64,000 nt of DNA from Zea mays (lineage: Eukaryota > Streptophyta > Magnoliopsida > Poales > Poaceae): NCBI RefSeq assembly GCF_902167145.1, contig NC_050097.1, forward strand, positions 226,629,034 to 226,693,033, in the 5' to 3' direction. Within the stretch, counting starts at the first letter, position 1, and each line of letters starts with the position of its first letter. The position numbers were made by a program, and so were the translations under genes. Below the pieces are notes generated by a model. It had not been told where the DNA came from. It saw nothing but the letters and a program-made list of their open reading frames with translations, and searched no databases. This document shows positions 33,071 to 44,484 of this stretch, in pieces.

Positions 33071-36000
33071 ATGTCGCAGCAGGAGGCTGTGGACCCGCCT
33101 TCGGCGACGGACGAGCGGCTGGGAGGTCTACCGCGGAGCGGCTCCACCAGCCGCCTCAACGCGCAGGCGCCGGAGTTCGTGCCGCGCGCTGCCGCGGTTC
33201 CCCCTCCCCCTCCGCAGCAGAAGGTGGTGCGTTTGTTCGCGCCGCCTCCCCACGCGGCGTTCTTCGTCGCGGCACCCCGGCCCCCACCGCCCCCGTTCGA
33301 GTACTATGCGGCGGTTGCCACCGGTGGGGGTGGCAGGTTCGGTCCCCCCGCCGCCGCTGCAGAGCAGGAGGCCGAGGCTGAGCAGCCGCCGAGGGACGGG
33401 AGCTTTGATGACCCCGTGCCCAAGATCAGAAAGCAGGTGGGTGGATGCTCCTCCTTGTCGTTCCTTGTGATCCCTGATATGATAGACGCAATTAGATCAC
33501 TAGATCAAGAATAAAACTAGCTCAATCTGTGACATTTTTGTAGTCTCACAAGTTGTTTGTGTCATCCGATGTGCTTTCCAGGAGTCTCACGATGAATGTA
33601 ATTTGCTTAATTTGGAGCACTTCTTTTAGTCTCACAGATATGCTCGAACTGCCTTGAAAATCTGTTTGCTACTTTAGCCACTTTAGATGTGTTTGTATTG
33701 AACAGAAAGGCAAGCATTGTTTAGATCGAACTGCCTGCTTTTGTTTTGCCAATGGTAGTGTTAGTGTAGGAGGCTAGGAGCTGCGTAGTACACATGTTAT
33801 TTAGTTGATGAGGTGCACAACTGCACATGCTATTTAGTTGAGGTGGAATGGAGGAAGGGGCAGAGCTGGGATCAGCTGACTGGTATAAATCTGGCAAATC
33901 ATAATATCATATACAAAACCACCGTTTATGTACTCCGGCAATTGCAGTGTCTGGCTCTGCCCCAAAGTTTTGCTAGGCGCTAGGCGGAATCTAGGCGATG
34001 ACCCTTAGCCTAGGGACTAGTCCAGCCTAGGCTTGCCTAGGCGATGCTAGGCGTTTTTCTAGGCATTTTGCCAACTTATATAATATATACATTTATAGAT
34101 GGAAAATGGGAATAACAGAGGAGATGAGAGGAGAGAAGCAGGGGACGAGGAACAAACCTTGGGCTGTCTGCTGTCGCGCGTACAGGAGAGAAACCTTCAG
34201 CAAGCAGTAGCCGCCCGCGTACAGGAGAGAAACAAGATTGGGAGGAGAGAAGCAAGTTTTACCGCGTACAGGAGAGAAGCAAGCAGCTACAGGGGTCCGG
34301 CGTACAGGAGAGAAGCAAGCAGCTACAGGGGTCTTCTCTACCGCGTGTTTTCTCTCCTTCCTTCCTTTTCTGGCGTACAGTCCTTTTCTGCGCGCGCCAG
34401 CCTTTTCTCTACCGCGCGCGTCCTATTCTTTCCCCCGCGCGCGCCCTATTTCCCCCCCCCCCCCCCCCGCGCGCGACCTCCCCCCCCCCCCCCCCGCGCC
34501 ATTTTCTCTCCTACGCGGCCGCCTGGGCTCCTGGGCGCGCGGAATCGCCGCTCGGCGCCGCCTAGGCGCTCCAAACGCCTAGCAGCCCGCCTACCCCCCT
34601 AGTCCAGGTGGGAGGCCGTGGCCTAGCGCCTAGGCGTGTCGTAGTTGTGGATTTTCAAAACCCTGCTCTGCCCCTGAATGGACCTGCTAGCAATTGAAAA
34701 TTCTGGTATTTTCCTATTTGTGTACTTTAGTATCTGTTAGGATGAATCATGTTTCATGGTAATTTCCTCCTCTCTAAGCAATAATAGTAGGGTTTTTTGG
34801 TTCCTTATTTTAAGCTAGGGAAATTTGGATCTGTACCATTAAAAGATTACAACTTTAGATATATACCATTGCTATCTCACTTACATGTGGAGTTCACATG
34901 AGTCAATGACATGTGGAGTCAATGGTATATATCTAAAGTTGCAATCTTTTAATGGTATAGATCCAATTATTCCTTTAAGCTAATGCATTGATTTCCTACC
35001 ATTCCTGTGTTTGGACGTCAATAAATCATGTTTAAGAAATCTGGGAACAAGGATACGTCGTGGTTTCAGCATCTGTTCTTTTTTATGTGGTTTACTTCAA
35101 TAACTCATTTAAGCCTATCACATTGCATGCTGTTGAGAGGTAGATATGTGATGGTCACTGATTGGTGATGTCTTGACTTCACACTAAACAATCTAGGATC
35201 ATTTAATATTTGTGTAATTTAACTGGTTAAGGAAGCAGATGACAAACTATCACTTGAACAGTCGTATTGAATGAAATGGCGAATTTTGTTATGATTGTGC
35301 CCATGGGCTGTCTTCTCTTAGTTGTATCAAAACTTCTATTGTTTAACTGAGGCCAGTATTTTTAAGGCATCACCTAGGCAATGAGGCACTCGAGGGAACA
35401 AGGTGTCCCTGACACCTAGCCAAAAGTATGAGATCCAATGGGGTATAGTCATAACGGAGGAAAATGATAGGGAACAAACCAGGAAGGCCATGCATCCACC
35501 TCCTGACTCATCAATCATCCCCACCAACTCGAGTGCCACATGGGTCACCTTCGGCGGCGGCGACTGATCTAGAAGGGGTGAAGTGGTTAACGATAGAGAT
35601 CTATCTGAGGGAGCAGCACAACGAGGAGTGAGTAGCAGCAGGAAAAGGAGGGAATGAGCAGAGGGCAGGCTGGCACGCACGCAAACGAGAGCAGTGTGAG
35701 GGAGGGAGATGCGGTGTGCTGCTCCTGTGTGTGTGTGTGAGAGAGAGCCAGGTCCAGGCAGTGTCTGAATGCATGTGAGCGTGTGTTGGGTCTCCATGAC
35801 CTATTTACATGAGAAGGGTGGTTCTCATGTAACCTGTAAGCTGCGGAGCAATATAGGTTGTGTTTGTTTCAGCTCCATGACCTATTATCATATTATGGGA
35901 ATTTTTGGGTGGCAATGATTTGCTTGCTCTGTTCTGTTCTGAGGCTCTGAGCAATCTGTAGGCTTATTTGATGCATTATTATCATATTATGGGATATTTT

Positions 36001-39000
36001 GGTGGCAATGGTTTCCTTGTTCTATTTCCAAGGTTATTAAAACGATAAAACATTTAAATGCTCATGGATGAAGTTTTGACTTTTAAACGAAGTTTAAACA
36101 TAGTTTTAAACAACATAGGAAAAATACCAATGTATCATAATTTTAGACAATAACATGAAGTTAAATACCAAAACAGAGAGGTTATTGGCTTACCAAAACT
36201 TCCCCCATGAGCTGGATTGGACCCAAAAGTAACTAACAGTCTGGGCCCAAAAGTAGCTAATGGTCTAAAACGCATGAAACACTGCGTTTTACAGTTTAGA
36301 ACACCAAAACGCCAAAACATGGTTTCAACCTCTAATTAGAGTTTTGACGTTTAAACGCAGTTTTAATAACACCGTCTATTTCGTTCTGAACAATCCCTAT
36401 TTGATATTTTGTTTTGTATTAAAGTTTGCTAATATTTTTTAACCAGAAAACAGCAGGGTAAACCCCCACTGTTAGATTTTATTAAAACACAAAAACAGCC
36501 ACTACACAAAACAAATGGAAACCAGCTAATCCCGAGCGAGGCTAGAACAAGAAGAAAAACAAATTACCACTATACACAGGAATCAACTCAGATGAGGGAA
36601 ACAGATAACTTGTTTTCAGAAACCATATACGCTTGTAGTCGAGCTTCATCTATGAGACATCTTCTCCAAGAAGAGAAGGATGGAGGCCCTCTGTTAAAAA
36701 TGAAGTTATTGCACTGCTTCTAGATTGGCCGTGCAGAGTTATTGAGCATTTCCATGAAGAAATGATATGGAAAAACTTATTTGGTTTCTATTATTGTTTG
36801 GAAGAAATCCGCTGTAAGGTTCTACTGAATGCCAAGAAACTGCCAACAGTTTGCTAGCTTCAAATTCCATTTTATGCAGCTCTTAGTTTGTTTCATCAAA
36901 TTATAATTTTCAGGCTCAAGAGCCATGCTTATTGAATTATGTTATTTGAACCAAATCATAATGTCATATTTGGTTCCATGATTTTGTGTTGTATTGTACT
37001 TCATAGTTTTGTGTTGTATTGCAGTTCATCTTACTTTTTTTTTCTTTTGCATTTCTAGTAAACAATCATTCTTGGGATTCATCATTTGTACTGCAAAGTC
37101 ATTTTGGCTGTTCAAAGTTGGGGAAAAGTGGTTGACATGGTTACTTAACTTACTTTAGTGCAGAATTGTTTTATGAAATGCAATACAATTGTACTGGGAG
37201 TTTTTTTTGGCCTTGATCATGCCTTCATGTTGATTAAATGGTTTCTTAGTACACATTGGGTAAAATAAAATTAAGTTGAAGCCTTTTGTTCTTGTGTTGG
37301 TTATCCAATATCAACTACCATTGGTGCTCTGTTGTTCCAGTCTGTTGGTGCTTCATTTTATGCTCTAGTTCAGCCAGTGTTGAATTTTAATTTGTTCGAA
37401 TAATTTTGTAGTCTTGTGACTGATAGTTGTCTAGAAAATTCAGACAGACAAATTGTTGCATCTTATTAGGTGTTGTAAATTACATTTTTTTGTTTCTGTG
37501 TTATTTGATCTCTTAAAATCTGACCATGTAGGTGGAGTATTATTTCAGTGATATAAACCTGGCCACCACTGAACATTTGATGAGGTTTATTTCAAAGGAT
37601 CCTGAAGGATATGGTGAGTTGCGTGCTTGCCTGTGAAGCTAGTTTATTTTGATGTGCAAATATGAAGTTATCACATTGATACAAGGTGTTGAATTTATGT
37701 TTTATTGAAAAATATCATTATTTAAAGTTTATAGTTTCTTTCCATCATTGGAAACCAAGTCATTTTAAAGACTTCCTACTTAAGGGGATAGTGAGAATCA
37801 TAGTAGGCTTTGATATGTAATATTGACATTGTCTGGAGTTTAATATCTGTATATATGAAGGTTTTTGTTCAATTACTTGCATGGATTGTATTCTGTTTGA
37901 ATTTGTCTTTTTTCAAATAGTGCCCTTCAATCTATTTATTAGAATAATGCCCTTTTATAGTTTCTTTTCATCAGCTAGTTCCCTTTTTTCAAATGCAATC
38001 TATTTTACATTCTCTTTATCTTTTTTTTCTTGAACGCGCAGGAGAGCTGTGCATATCAAAATTAATAAAATAAAATGCTACAATATTTATTAGAATAATG
38101 CCCTTCAATCTCCTTATGTTACAGAAATGAGTTGTCTTAGAATAAAAGACATTTTGGTCACGACTTTGACTTGTATGCTATTTTTTATTCAATCACTTCT
38201 TTTGTGGAAGCTGTTTGTGCTTAATGTGAAGAGCTTTTATAATCAAAGCGGAAAAATGCTTTTTGTGGAAAAATTAATGTGCCTTCACTCAATGTAGTGC
38301 CAATATCAGTTGTTGCTGGCTTTAAGAAAATTAAGGCTTTGGTTCAAAGTAACTCCATGCTTGCTTCTGCTCTTCGGACTTCATCAAAGCTTGTAAGTTC
38401 CATGATTATCCAATTGGGTAGTTACACTTGACCCTAAAATACACTATTTTATTCTGATGTTTCTTACTTCATTCAATACCTAGGTCGTAGGCAAGATTAG
38501 AGGCATCATACCCTCTGTTGCTTATGTCCTCTAGAAACCAATGTTGCTTACAACAATATTTTTTAATTATTTTGGGTATACATACAGGTGGTCAGTGACG
38601 ATGGTGCAAGAGTAAAACGTGAGCAACCATTTACAGAATCGGATTTAGAAGAACTCCAGGTGAATAGGAACTCTGTGTACATAAATGGCACTACCCTATT
38701 GATACTGAAGTATTCTCTAGTTATAAAACCTTTGCTAGACTGTCAGATAAGGAACACCTTTTCTGTTTTGTAGGCCCGAATTGTTGTTGCAGAAAATCTC
38801 CCAGATGATCATTGTTACCAGAACCTGATGAGGCTCTTTTCAGTTGTTGGCAGGTAAACGTTAATGTAGGCTTATATCAAGCAGATCACTTTCTACTTAC
38901 TCATGAAAATGGAAAGAACAATATACTGTATTTCTAACTTACTCTTTTTGTCATTACCAGTGTCAGGACAATTAGAACTTGCTATCCTCAGACCCCAAAT

Positions 39001-42000
39001 GGCACTGGTCCAGCTACTAACAGATCTGCAAAGCTAGATATGCTTTTTGCCAACAAAGTAATTATCTTCTCTGTTCGTACTCAAATATCATGTTATCGGG
39101 AAATGAACTCTAGTAGTTACTGTAAATAAATGTCTCATAGGGTCTATTGAATTGGAAATAGATATGCTTTTTGCCAACAAAGTAACCGCTCTTCCTGATT
39201 TCGATACTTAAATATCATACTGCAATGGATTTATGGGTCTAATGCCCATAACTGTATTTGTGGCTCATGAGGGTGGTAACAACCCTAGGGCAACCGCCAC
39301 TGGCCCTCCTTTTGTCATGTTCTATTTTAGGAAGTTTTACCTTTTGTTAGGAAAAAATCAGATAATCTATAAAAAACTTGGTTGGAGAGGGAAAGACGTA
39401 GTCCCGGTATTATATAATTATATCAAGAAGAGATTGAAACATGGCCCCGACTAAGAAAATCCCCGAACCCTAGGCCCCCATCCCTAGCGGGCCATCACTG
39501 CCCACTCTGCAACGGCCCAGTTGAGGGTGGCGCACATGACGTAACTCTGGAGCGGGCGGGGCACAACGAGGGGATTTTTTTAACCAAGCCAGAAATTTGC
39601 CCCCTAGGGGGATCGAACCTGGGATTTGGAGGTGCTATTCGGAAGCCTTAACCATTACGTCAGAGACCCTTTCGCAGATAATCTATAAGATCCCATGTAT
39701 ATGAATAGAGCATATGTATTTTGATTAATCAAGCAGAAGTTAAGTGTTAAGCCCACCTCTGCTGTTAGCTGTCACTCCCAGCCTCTTATGCCACCTCTCT
39801 GCCCTGCTTCACCACCTTCATGGTCGCTGGTCACATCTTTGTCGCCTAATACCATCTTGTCTTGACCGCTTCATAAACCAACCCCCCATCCTGACATTTG
39901 ACACATTGCACTGAGACATAAAGGAAATATTTGTTTGTCGGTTTTTGGTTCATCAGTCTTTTATATACTGTCATTTTTTTTATGTTTTTCTTGAACTGGC
40001 TTCAAGAGATGCCTGTCATATGTAAAGAGGAACAGAGAACCAGTTACCGAACAGGCACAAAAATGATAAAAAATCTGGAAGTTTCTAGCATAATTTCATA
40101 CATCAACACCATATTTAAGTAAAAGGTTAGTGCTGAAAAAATAAGAACACTGCTTCAAATGGCTAAACGTATCAAATAATAACATATGAAACTTGGTTCA
40201 AATGACACATTATATTTTATGCAATAGTAAAATTATCTATCTTCAAATGAATCATTATATTTTATGCAATAGACAAATTATATATCTTCTTTTTGATCAT
40301 ATGTCTTATCATGTGATGGTGCACCTTGTGCTCATTTATCCTGCCAAAATAATAAATTTTTTTTCGATGGCAGCTTCATGCTTTTGTTGAGTATGATACT
40401 ATTGAAGATGCTGCTAGAGCGGTATGCGTTTTTATATGATGTTTCAATATCGCATTTGTTTTGTAAATGCATTATCTTATATTGTTTCATGAATTACAGA
40501 TTGTGGAACTTAATGATGAGAGGAACTGGAGAAGTGGGCTTAGAGTTCGATTGTTGAGCACTTGCATGGTAACCTTCCATTGAACTTCATTAATTGCCGA
40601 TGAGATGGCTTATTGGTGTTCAACCGCTTGTACATACATATTACAAGGAATATTCCAAAAATCCTCTGGGGCCTCGGAACAGCTATACAGGAATCATATT
40701 ACAAAGCCCTGGATGAACTCTGCAGAAATACATTTATTTTGAATCTACTTTTTAGTGAAGCAGATACCACCCAATGACCGACCAGATCCATAGGGGGTGA
40801 TGGGGATAACTTCTTTTGGAAACTTGAAAGCTCTCTTGAACTGCTGTGCTATAGCATTATAACACAGTTTTTTCTTAAAAAATCAGGGAGAAGTCTATGG
40901 CCATCCAACGTTCATATTTGGCGATTCAGCTATTTTGATGGGTGGTTTTGGTGACGTGGATGACAAGTGGCAGTCAGTCCCGCTTGTCATCATTGTTCAA
41001 TTTTTTAGAATGGCTCAAAATGGAGAAATGACCAAAACCAAAGTTGTTATAGTTGAGATCTACTTTGCACTTGACTTGTTCATTTGAAATTATTTACATT
41101 CTCAAAACTCTGTTTGACGTTCTCATATTTTGAAATCCAAAATTTTTGAACTGTTCAAATTAACTTGGATGGGGAAATGACCCAAACTGAAGATGTAGAT
41201 CTCATCGATGAGATCTACAACTTTGTAGCTGGCAACTTTTTTTAGTGAAAATCATTTATGGTCCCAAAATTTTGTTTGAAGTCACATTTTGAAGTTCAAA
41301 ATTTTCAAACCTCCTTGGATGGAGAAAAAACGGCCAGAAACAAAGATTTACTTCTCCACCAGATGGAGGGGGAAGAAGATAATGCTGACATGTGGGCTTG
41401 CTGTTTCCCTAACTTGTTTTTGTGTCACAAAACAATTTTCTAATTTATTTGCTGCCTGCTCTTTGCAATTCAGACAAAGGGAGGTAAAGGGAAAAAGGGT
41501 GGGCATGAATCTGATGGGTATGGTGACGAGGAGAATGTCTCTACTTCTGATCAACCATATGATAAATATTTAGAAGAAACACCTCAGATGTCAGATGTGC
41601 CTGGAGAACACATGGTATGACTTCTTTTTACGCTCTAGTCTCATTTATTTCAATAGTGGAAAAGAATAAATGAGTATGGTATGTTTTACCTTTTCTAGCA
41701 TATTTTCAAATATGGGTACTATGTACGAGTATCTTTAGGGTCTGTTTGGTACCAGGGACTAATCTTTAGTTTCTGCATTTTATTCCGTAAATTGCCAAAC
41801 TTAGGGACTAAAAGAGGGATTAAACCATTTTAGTCCCTAGTCCCTCAAGGGTGACTAAAGGGACTAAACCATTACTTCTCAGCCTTCTTTATTGCACTGT
41901 CTTTTATCATGGTGGTTGATTGAAGGGCAATATGGTCTTTTTTTAGGTGTTTTATCGGTTGCTGATCACTTTGTCTCTGAAACCAAATAGGTCAAGGACC

Positions 42001-42744
42001 AAGATTAGTCCCAGGACTAAAAAACCAAACAGGCCCTTAAGCAAAACATGTGAATGCTTATTCTTGGTTTCGAGGGTTGAAAAACCACCGGATGCAGAAA
42101 AAAATGGACGCCAGCACTGTACTTCTCCTTTCGTAGCTTAATGATTTTATACGTGTGGAACATATGACATCTGTTTATACTGGCTGGTTACTGCCACTTT
42201 TTATCACTGTTATTAATCCCTAGACCATTGGTTTGTTATTGTGCAAGGATTGTTTGTGGTTTTCATTAGAAGGTTCGTTGATGATCGATTTATTAAATGT
42301 CTGGTTGTTAATTGTTATACCTCAAAGCTCACTAAAGAGGTTTCTTTGTGACAAACCTGATACCATTTTGATTTCTTACAGACTGAGGATAGCGCTGGAG
42401 ATATGGGACGAGGACGTGTCCGGGGGCGTGGTCGTGGTGGCAGGGGCCGGGGGCGTGGTTACCATCAACAGAACAACAATCAACACCACCAGCACTACCA
42501 AAACAGTAGCCACCACAGTAACAGTAGTAGTACCCGTCCAGTGGGAACCCCACCGCCATCTGGCCACCCAGTCATGATTGAGCAGCAGCAACAGCAGCAG
42601 GCAGCTCAACCACAGCCCCTCACAGCGGCTAACAAACAGCCTCCAGGTCCTCGCATGCCGGATGGCTCACGGGGATTCAGCATGGGCAGAGGGAAGCCGC
42701 AAACATTGACGCCCAAAGTATCCGAGTCTGAACCTGAACAATGA
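33071..42744 (+). CDS. LARP6: La-related protein 6-type RNA-binding protein (10 exons)
   Basis: Exons by splice-site and frame continuity: 33071-33436, 37532-37613, 38298-38392, 38588-38659, 38774-38853, 38961-39057, 40374-40421, 40500-40568, 41474-41614, 42382-42744. All introns are GT-AG and the product is 470 aa. Residues 27-39 (SRLNAQAPEFVPR) form a PAM2 motif, which binds poly(A)-binding protein. A La motif spans about 110-200 (KQVEYYFSDINLATTEHLMR). An RRM-like domain spans about 206-300 (RIVVAENLPDD onward). An RG-rich stretch (GRGRVRGRGRGGRGRGRG) and polyQ follow, then a C-terminal RMPDGSRGFSMGRGK motif of the LSA/SUZ-C type. PAM2 points to the LARP6b/c branch of plants. The likely role is mRNA binding and control of stability or translation. 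Start chosen as the first Met before PAM2. Confidence 0.93.
33963..34665. mobile_element. Non-autonomous hAT-like transposon in LARP6 intron 1
   Basis: Ends CAAAGTTTTG and CAAAACCCTG (reverse complement CAGGGTTTTG) make imperfect 10-bp terminal inverted repeats. They are flanked by the 8-bp TSD CTCTGCCC (33955-33962, 34666-34673), as in hAT elements. The 703-bp body has CTAGGCG words near both ends, repeated AGGAGAGAAGCAAG units and two long C runs. No transposase is present. Confidence 0.82.
34452..34495 (+). repeat. Two poly-C runs (17 and 16 C) split by CG-rich spacer
   Basis: C runs at 34452-34468 and 34480-34495 surround GCGCGCGACCT. The template strand is G-rich and could form a G-quadruplex, and the + strand an i-motif. 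They sit inside the hAT-like element within the transcribed intron. Confidence 0.9.
34818..34973. mobile_element. MULE-like MITE in LARP6 intron 1
   Basis: A 156-bp element with long inverted repeats: GGATCTGTACCATTAAAAGA at the left, and its near-perfect complement at the right, extend over about 50 bp. It is flanked by the 9-bp repeat TTTAAGCTA (34809-34817, 34974-34982). A 9-bp TSD with long TIRs indicates a Mutator-like origin. Confidence 0.8.
35884..36016. repeat. Imperfect direct repeat in intron 1
   Basis: ATTATCATATTATGGGA followed by a ggtggcaatg segment occurs at 35884 and again at 35978. This is a local duplication of about 94 bp. Confidence 0.7.
36029..36374. mobile_element. hAT-like MITE in LARP6 intron 1
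   Basis: 346 bp, ends CAAGGTTATTAAAAC and GTTTTAATAACACCG (reverse complement CGGTGTTATTAAAAC), with 8-bp TSD TCTATTTC (36021-36028, 36375-36382). The interior is rich in gttttgacgtttaaacg-like words at both arms. No coding. Confidence 0.8.
37933..38107. repeat. Direct repeat flanking a LINE-like fragment in LARP6 intron 2
   Basis: A stretch starting TATTTATTAGAATAATGCCC (about 22 bp) occurs at about 37933 and again at about 38086. Between them is ttgaacgcgcaggagagctg (about 38031-38050), which resembles the 3' end of plant LINEs, in antisense. The repeat may be its long target-site duplication, or a simple local duplication. Confidence 0.55.
39035..39223 (+). repeat. Tandem duplication of the 3' end of LARP6 exon 6 with its splice donor
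   Basis: The exon 6 end and donor (TAGATATGCTTTTTGCCAAC, then AAA|GTAA) at 39035-39061 recur at 39159-39185. The following ~40 bp are also similar (ctcaaatatcat versus cttaaatatcat). The offset is 124 bp, so the second donor is out of frame with the first. Confidence 0.85.
39373..39674 (-). mobile_element. tRNA-derived SINE in LARP6 intron 6
   Basis: Inserted opposite to the gene. On the minus strand it has a pol III box A-like TAATGGTTAAGG (39657-39646) and a perfect box B GGTTCGATCC (39619-39610). It is flanked by the 14-bp TSD CAGATAATCTATAA (39359-39372, 39675-39688). Length is about 302 bp. It looks tRNA-related at its head, as plant SINEs are. Gene-internal position may affect splicing but nothing shows this. 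Confidence 0.85.
40569..41473 (+). other. LARP6 intron 8, no recognised element
   Basis: AT-rich intron with repeated phrases (ttgagatctac... and gatgagatctacaac) near 41050-41230 that may be a degenerate repeat. I see no TIRs or TSDs. Confidence 0.5.
41738..42036. mobile_element. PIF/Harbinger (Tourist-type) MITE in LARP6 intron 9
   Basis: Ends GGGTCTGTTTGGT and ACCAAACAGGCCC (reverse complement GGGCCTGTTTGGT), 299 bp, with TSD TTA at 41735-41737 and 42037-42039. Repeated agggactaaa words lie inside. The termini and 3-bp TWA target are those of Tourist-like MITEs. Confidence 0.88.
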
Positions 42745-43045
42745 ATTCGAACCTCGCAGAGAGACTAATGGGTTCCGGTTTGCCATGTTGATACATATGC
42801 TGAGAGACTTGCCTTTTAGAAGTCTGTCCTCGAGGTCGCTTTCTAATTTATGGGACCATATACATTTCTGCATGTGCTGTGTGTGTACTTCCAAAGCCAG
42901 CAGACACTGGTTCGCGAATAGTACGGTTGCGGCCATTCTGTAATTCCATTTTTGCCCCCCTTATGCAGTTTTGGGTGCAATACTGAAAATCAAAAACTCA
43001 TGCTAAAAAGGTTGAAAAGAATCGAGTCGTTGTAAAATAAGATTG
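42745..43045 (+). other. LARP6 3' untranslated region (approximate)
   Basis: Follows the TGA at 42742-42744. A near-consensus polyadenylation signal AATAAG lies near 43037. The exact cleavage site cannot be set from sequence. Confidence 0.5.
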
Positions 43046-44484
43046 TTTCTTCGCTGTTTGCGGGGGACTGATCATTTCGATGCTTTTACCATTTTGTTGT
43101 TTATTATCCATTGATAATTTGTGGGCGAAGAACGGTGAAAAATTACACACTTGACCAATTGAATTATCAGTTCCTAGCAGCTGCCTGTAAATGTAACAGG
43201 GCTAAGTCAGGTCAAATCAATATCTATATTCTATTCGCTACTCTTTTTATATACTAAATTATAAGTTCGAGCTTTTTTAATATATATCTTTTAGTCTAGT
43301 TTTTAGACTGTTTGGAAGCTCAATGCGGCCACACCACACTTCCTGTTACATTGCATAGCATACCCCCGGTGGAGGCTGACGAGTGGGCTAGCCTGTCTCA
43401 CCCGATTAATCCCTAAGGGCTTGTTTGGAAGGCCACTTTCTCGTGGAGAAATCATACTTTTTCCTAGGTCCAAAGCTCACGTGGAAATATACCCGAGATA
43501 TACTTTTTGGTCCATTTGGAAGACAAACACCCCGGTCCAGTCCTCCCCCGATGCTGAGGGATACCCGTGGAAGCCCTCATGGCCACCTGAGGCCGGGCAA
43601 CCTTCCCCAGTTTGGAAGGGACACAAGCGGATCCGAGCAACCACGCCCTCCGCCGCCACTATCGTCCACACCGCTGCCATCCGCTCTGCTGCCGCTCCAT
43701 CGTCGTCCTTCCCCGACGCAGTCGCGAGCGGGACGTGAGGCGACAGTGCCCTCCACCACCGCCACCGTCTCGGATTTGTCGCCCTCCGCCGCCATCTCTG
43801 CCCTCGGTTCACTGTCCTCCACCGTCGTCTTCCGCGACACGATGTAAGACCTTCGCTCCTCCTTGTAAATTATGTACTTACCTAGGTTTCAATTAATTCT
43901 CCATTATTCGGTTCTTCGAAGGTACAATACAATGTTGTCTCCAAGACACAGTACATGGTCTTCTCCAAGATCCAGTACAAGGTCGTCTCCTCCAAGATCC
44001 AAACCCCAACGCTAGTGAGGTATGCACCTACCGAGTACAAGGTCGGCTCTCCTCTTATTTATCATGAACTGCATGAACTCTGATGCACCTAGCGAGTTCC
44101 AGAGTCCTAGTGAACTCTGATGAATTTTTATGCATGAACCGAGAGGAAGTTGCTGGTTTCAGTTTGGGGCACAGTTTTTGGACCAGTTAAGTGATGCCTA
44201 TTTTTGGTTCAGAACTATACATCGATTGATCTATTTAAACTGTCCATCTTGATGCATTTTTTTGTTCAGTTGAAGGAACTTGAACTGGGTGCTTTAATAG
44301 ACTCACTGCAAAATCTGCATTCAACAATTGTTTGGAGGTTTGAATGAACTAACCTCAGAAGGGGTTTAGTTGCTCGGCTTCATCACTAGCCACTATTAAT
44401 GGATCAGAATGACTTGTAGACAAAAGGAGAACCACCCTCTAGTTCTTGCAGTTCATCACTAAAAATCACGAATTATAATTTATT
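43046..44484. other. Intergenic, no clear gene
   Basis: Downstream of LARP6. At 43417 a Tourist-like GGGCTTGTTTGGAAGGCC end begins but no matching right end was found. A GC-rich block (43500-43850) is open in several frames with no recognisable product. Around 43920-44045 short units such as caagatccagtacaaggtc repeat. It may be a decayed transposon or gene fragment. Confidence 0.4.

Larger units (their letters stand above)
33437..37531 (+). other. LARP6 intron 1 (4.1 kb), transposon-rich
   Basis: GT at 33437 and AG at 37530-37531. It separates the PAM2-containing exon 1 from the La motif core. It holds two hAT-like elements, one MULE-like element and a G/A-rich repeat-like stretch at about 35345-35800 (starting near ggcatcacctaggcaatgaggc) that I cannot classify. 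Around 36460-36560 there may be a decayed retroelement tail. The remainder is AT-rich intron sequence. Confidence 0.85.

Noticed and set aside
33007..33470. Other-frame ORFs over LARP6 exon 1
   Set aside because: They are shadows of the GC-rich exon; only the 33071 frame has PAM2 and joins in frame to the La motif exon.
34099..34602. 167-codon ORF in LARP6 intron 1
   Set aside because: It is made of repeated AGGAGAGAAGCAAG units and poly-C runs inside the hAT-like element and has no protein-like composition.
42376..42609. Minus-strand ORFs over LARP6 exon 10
   Set aside because: They are complements of the RG/Q-rich coding sequence.
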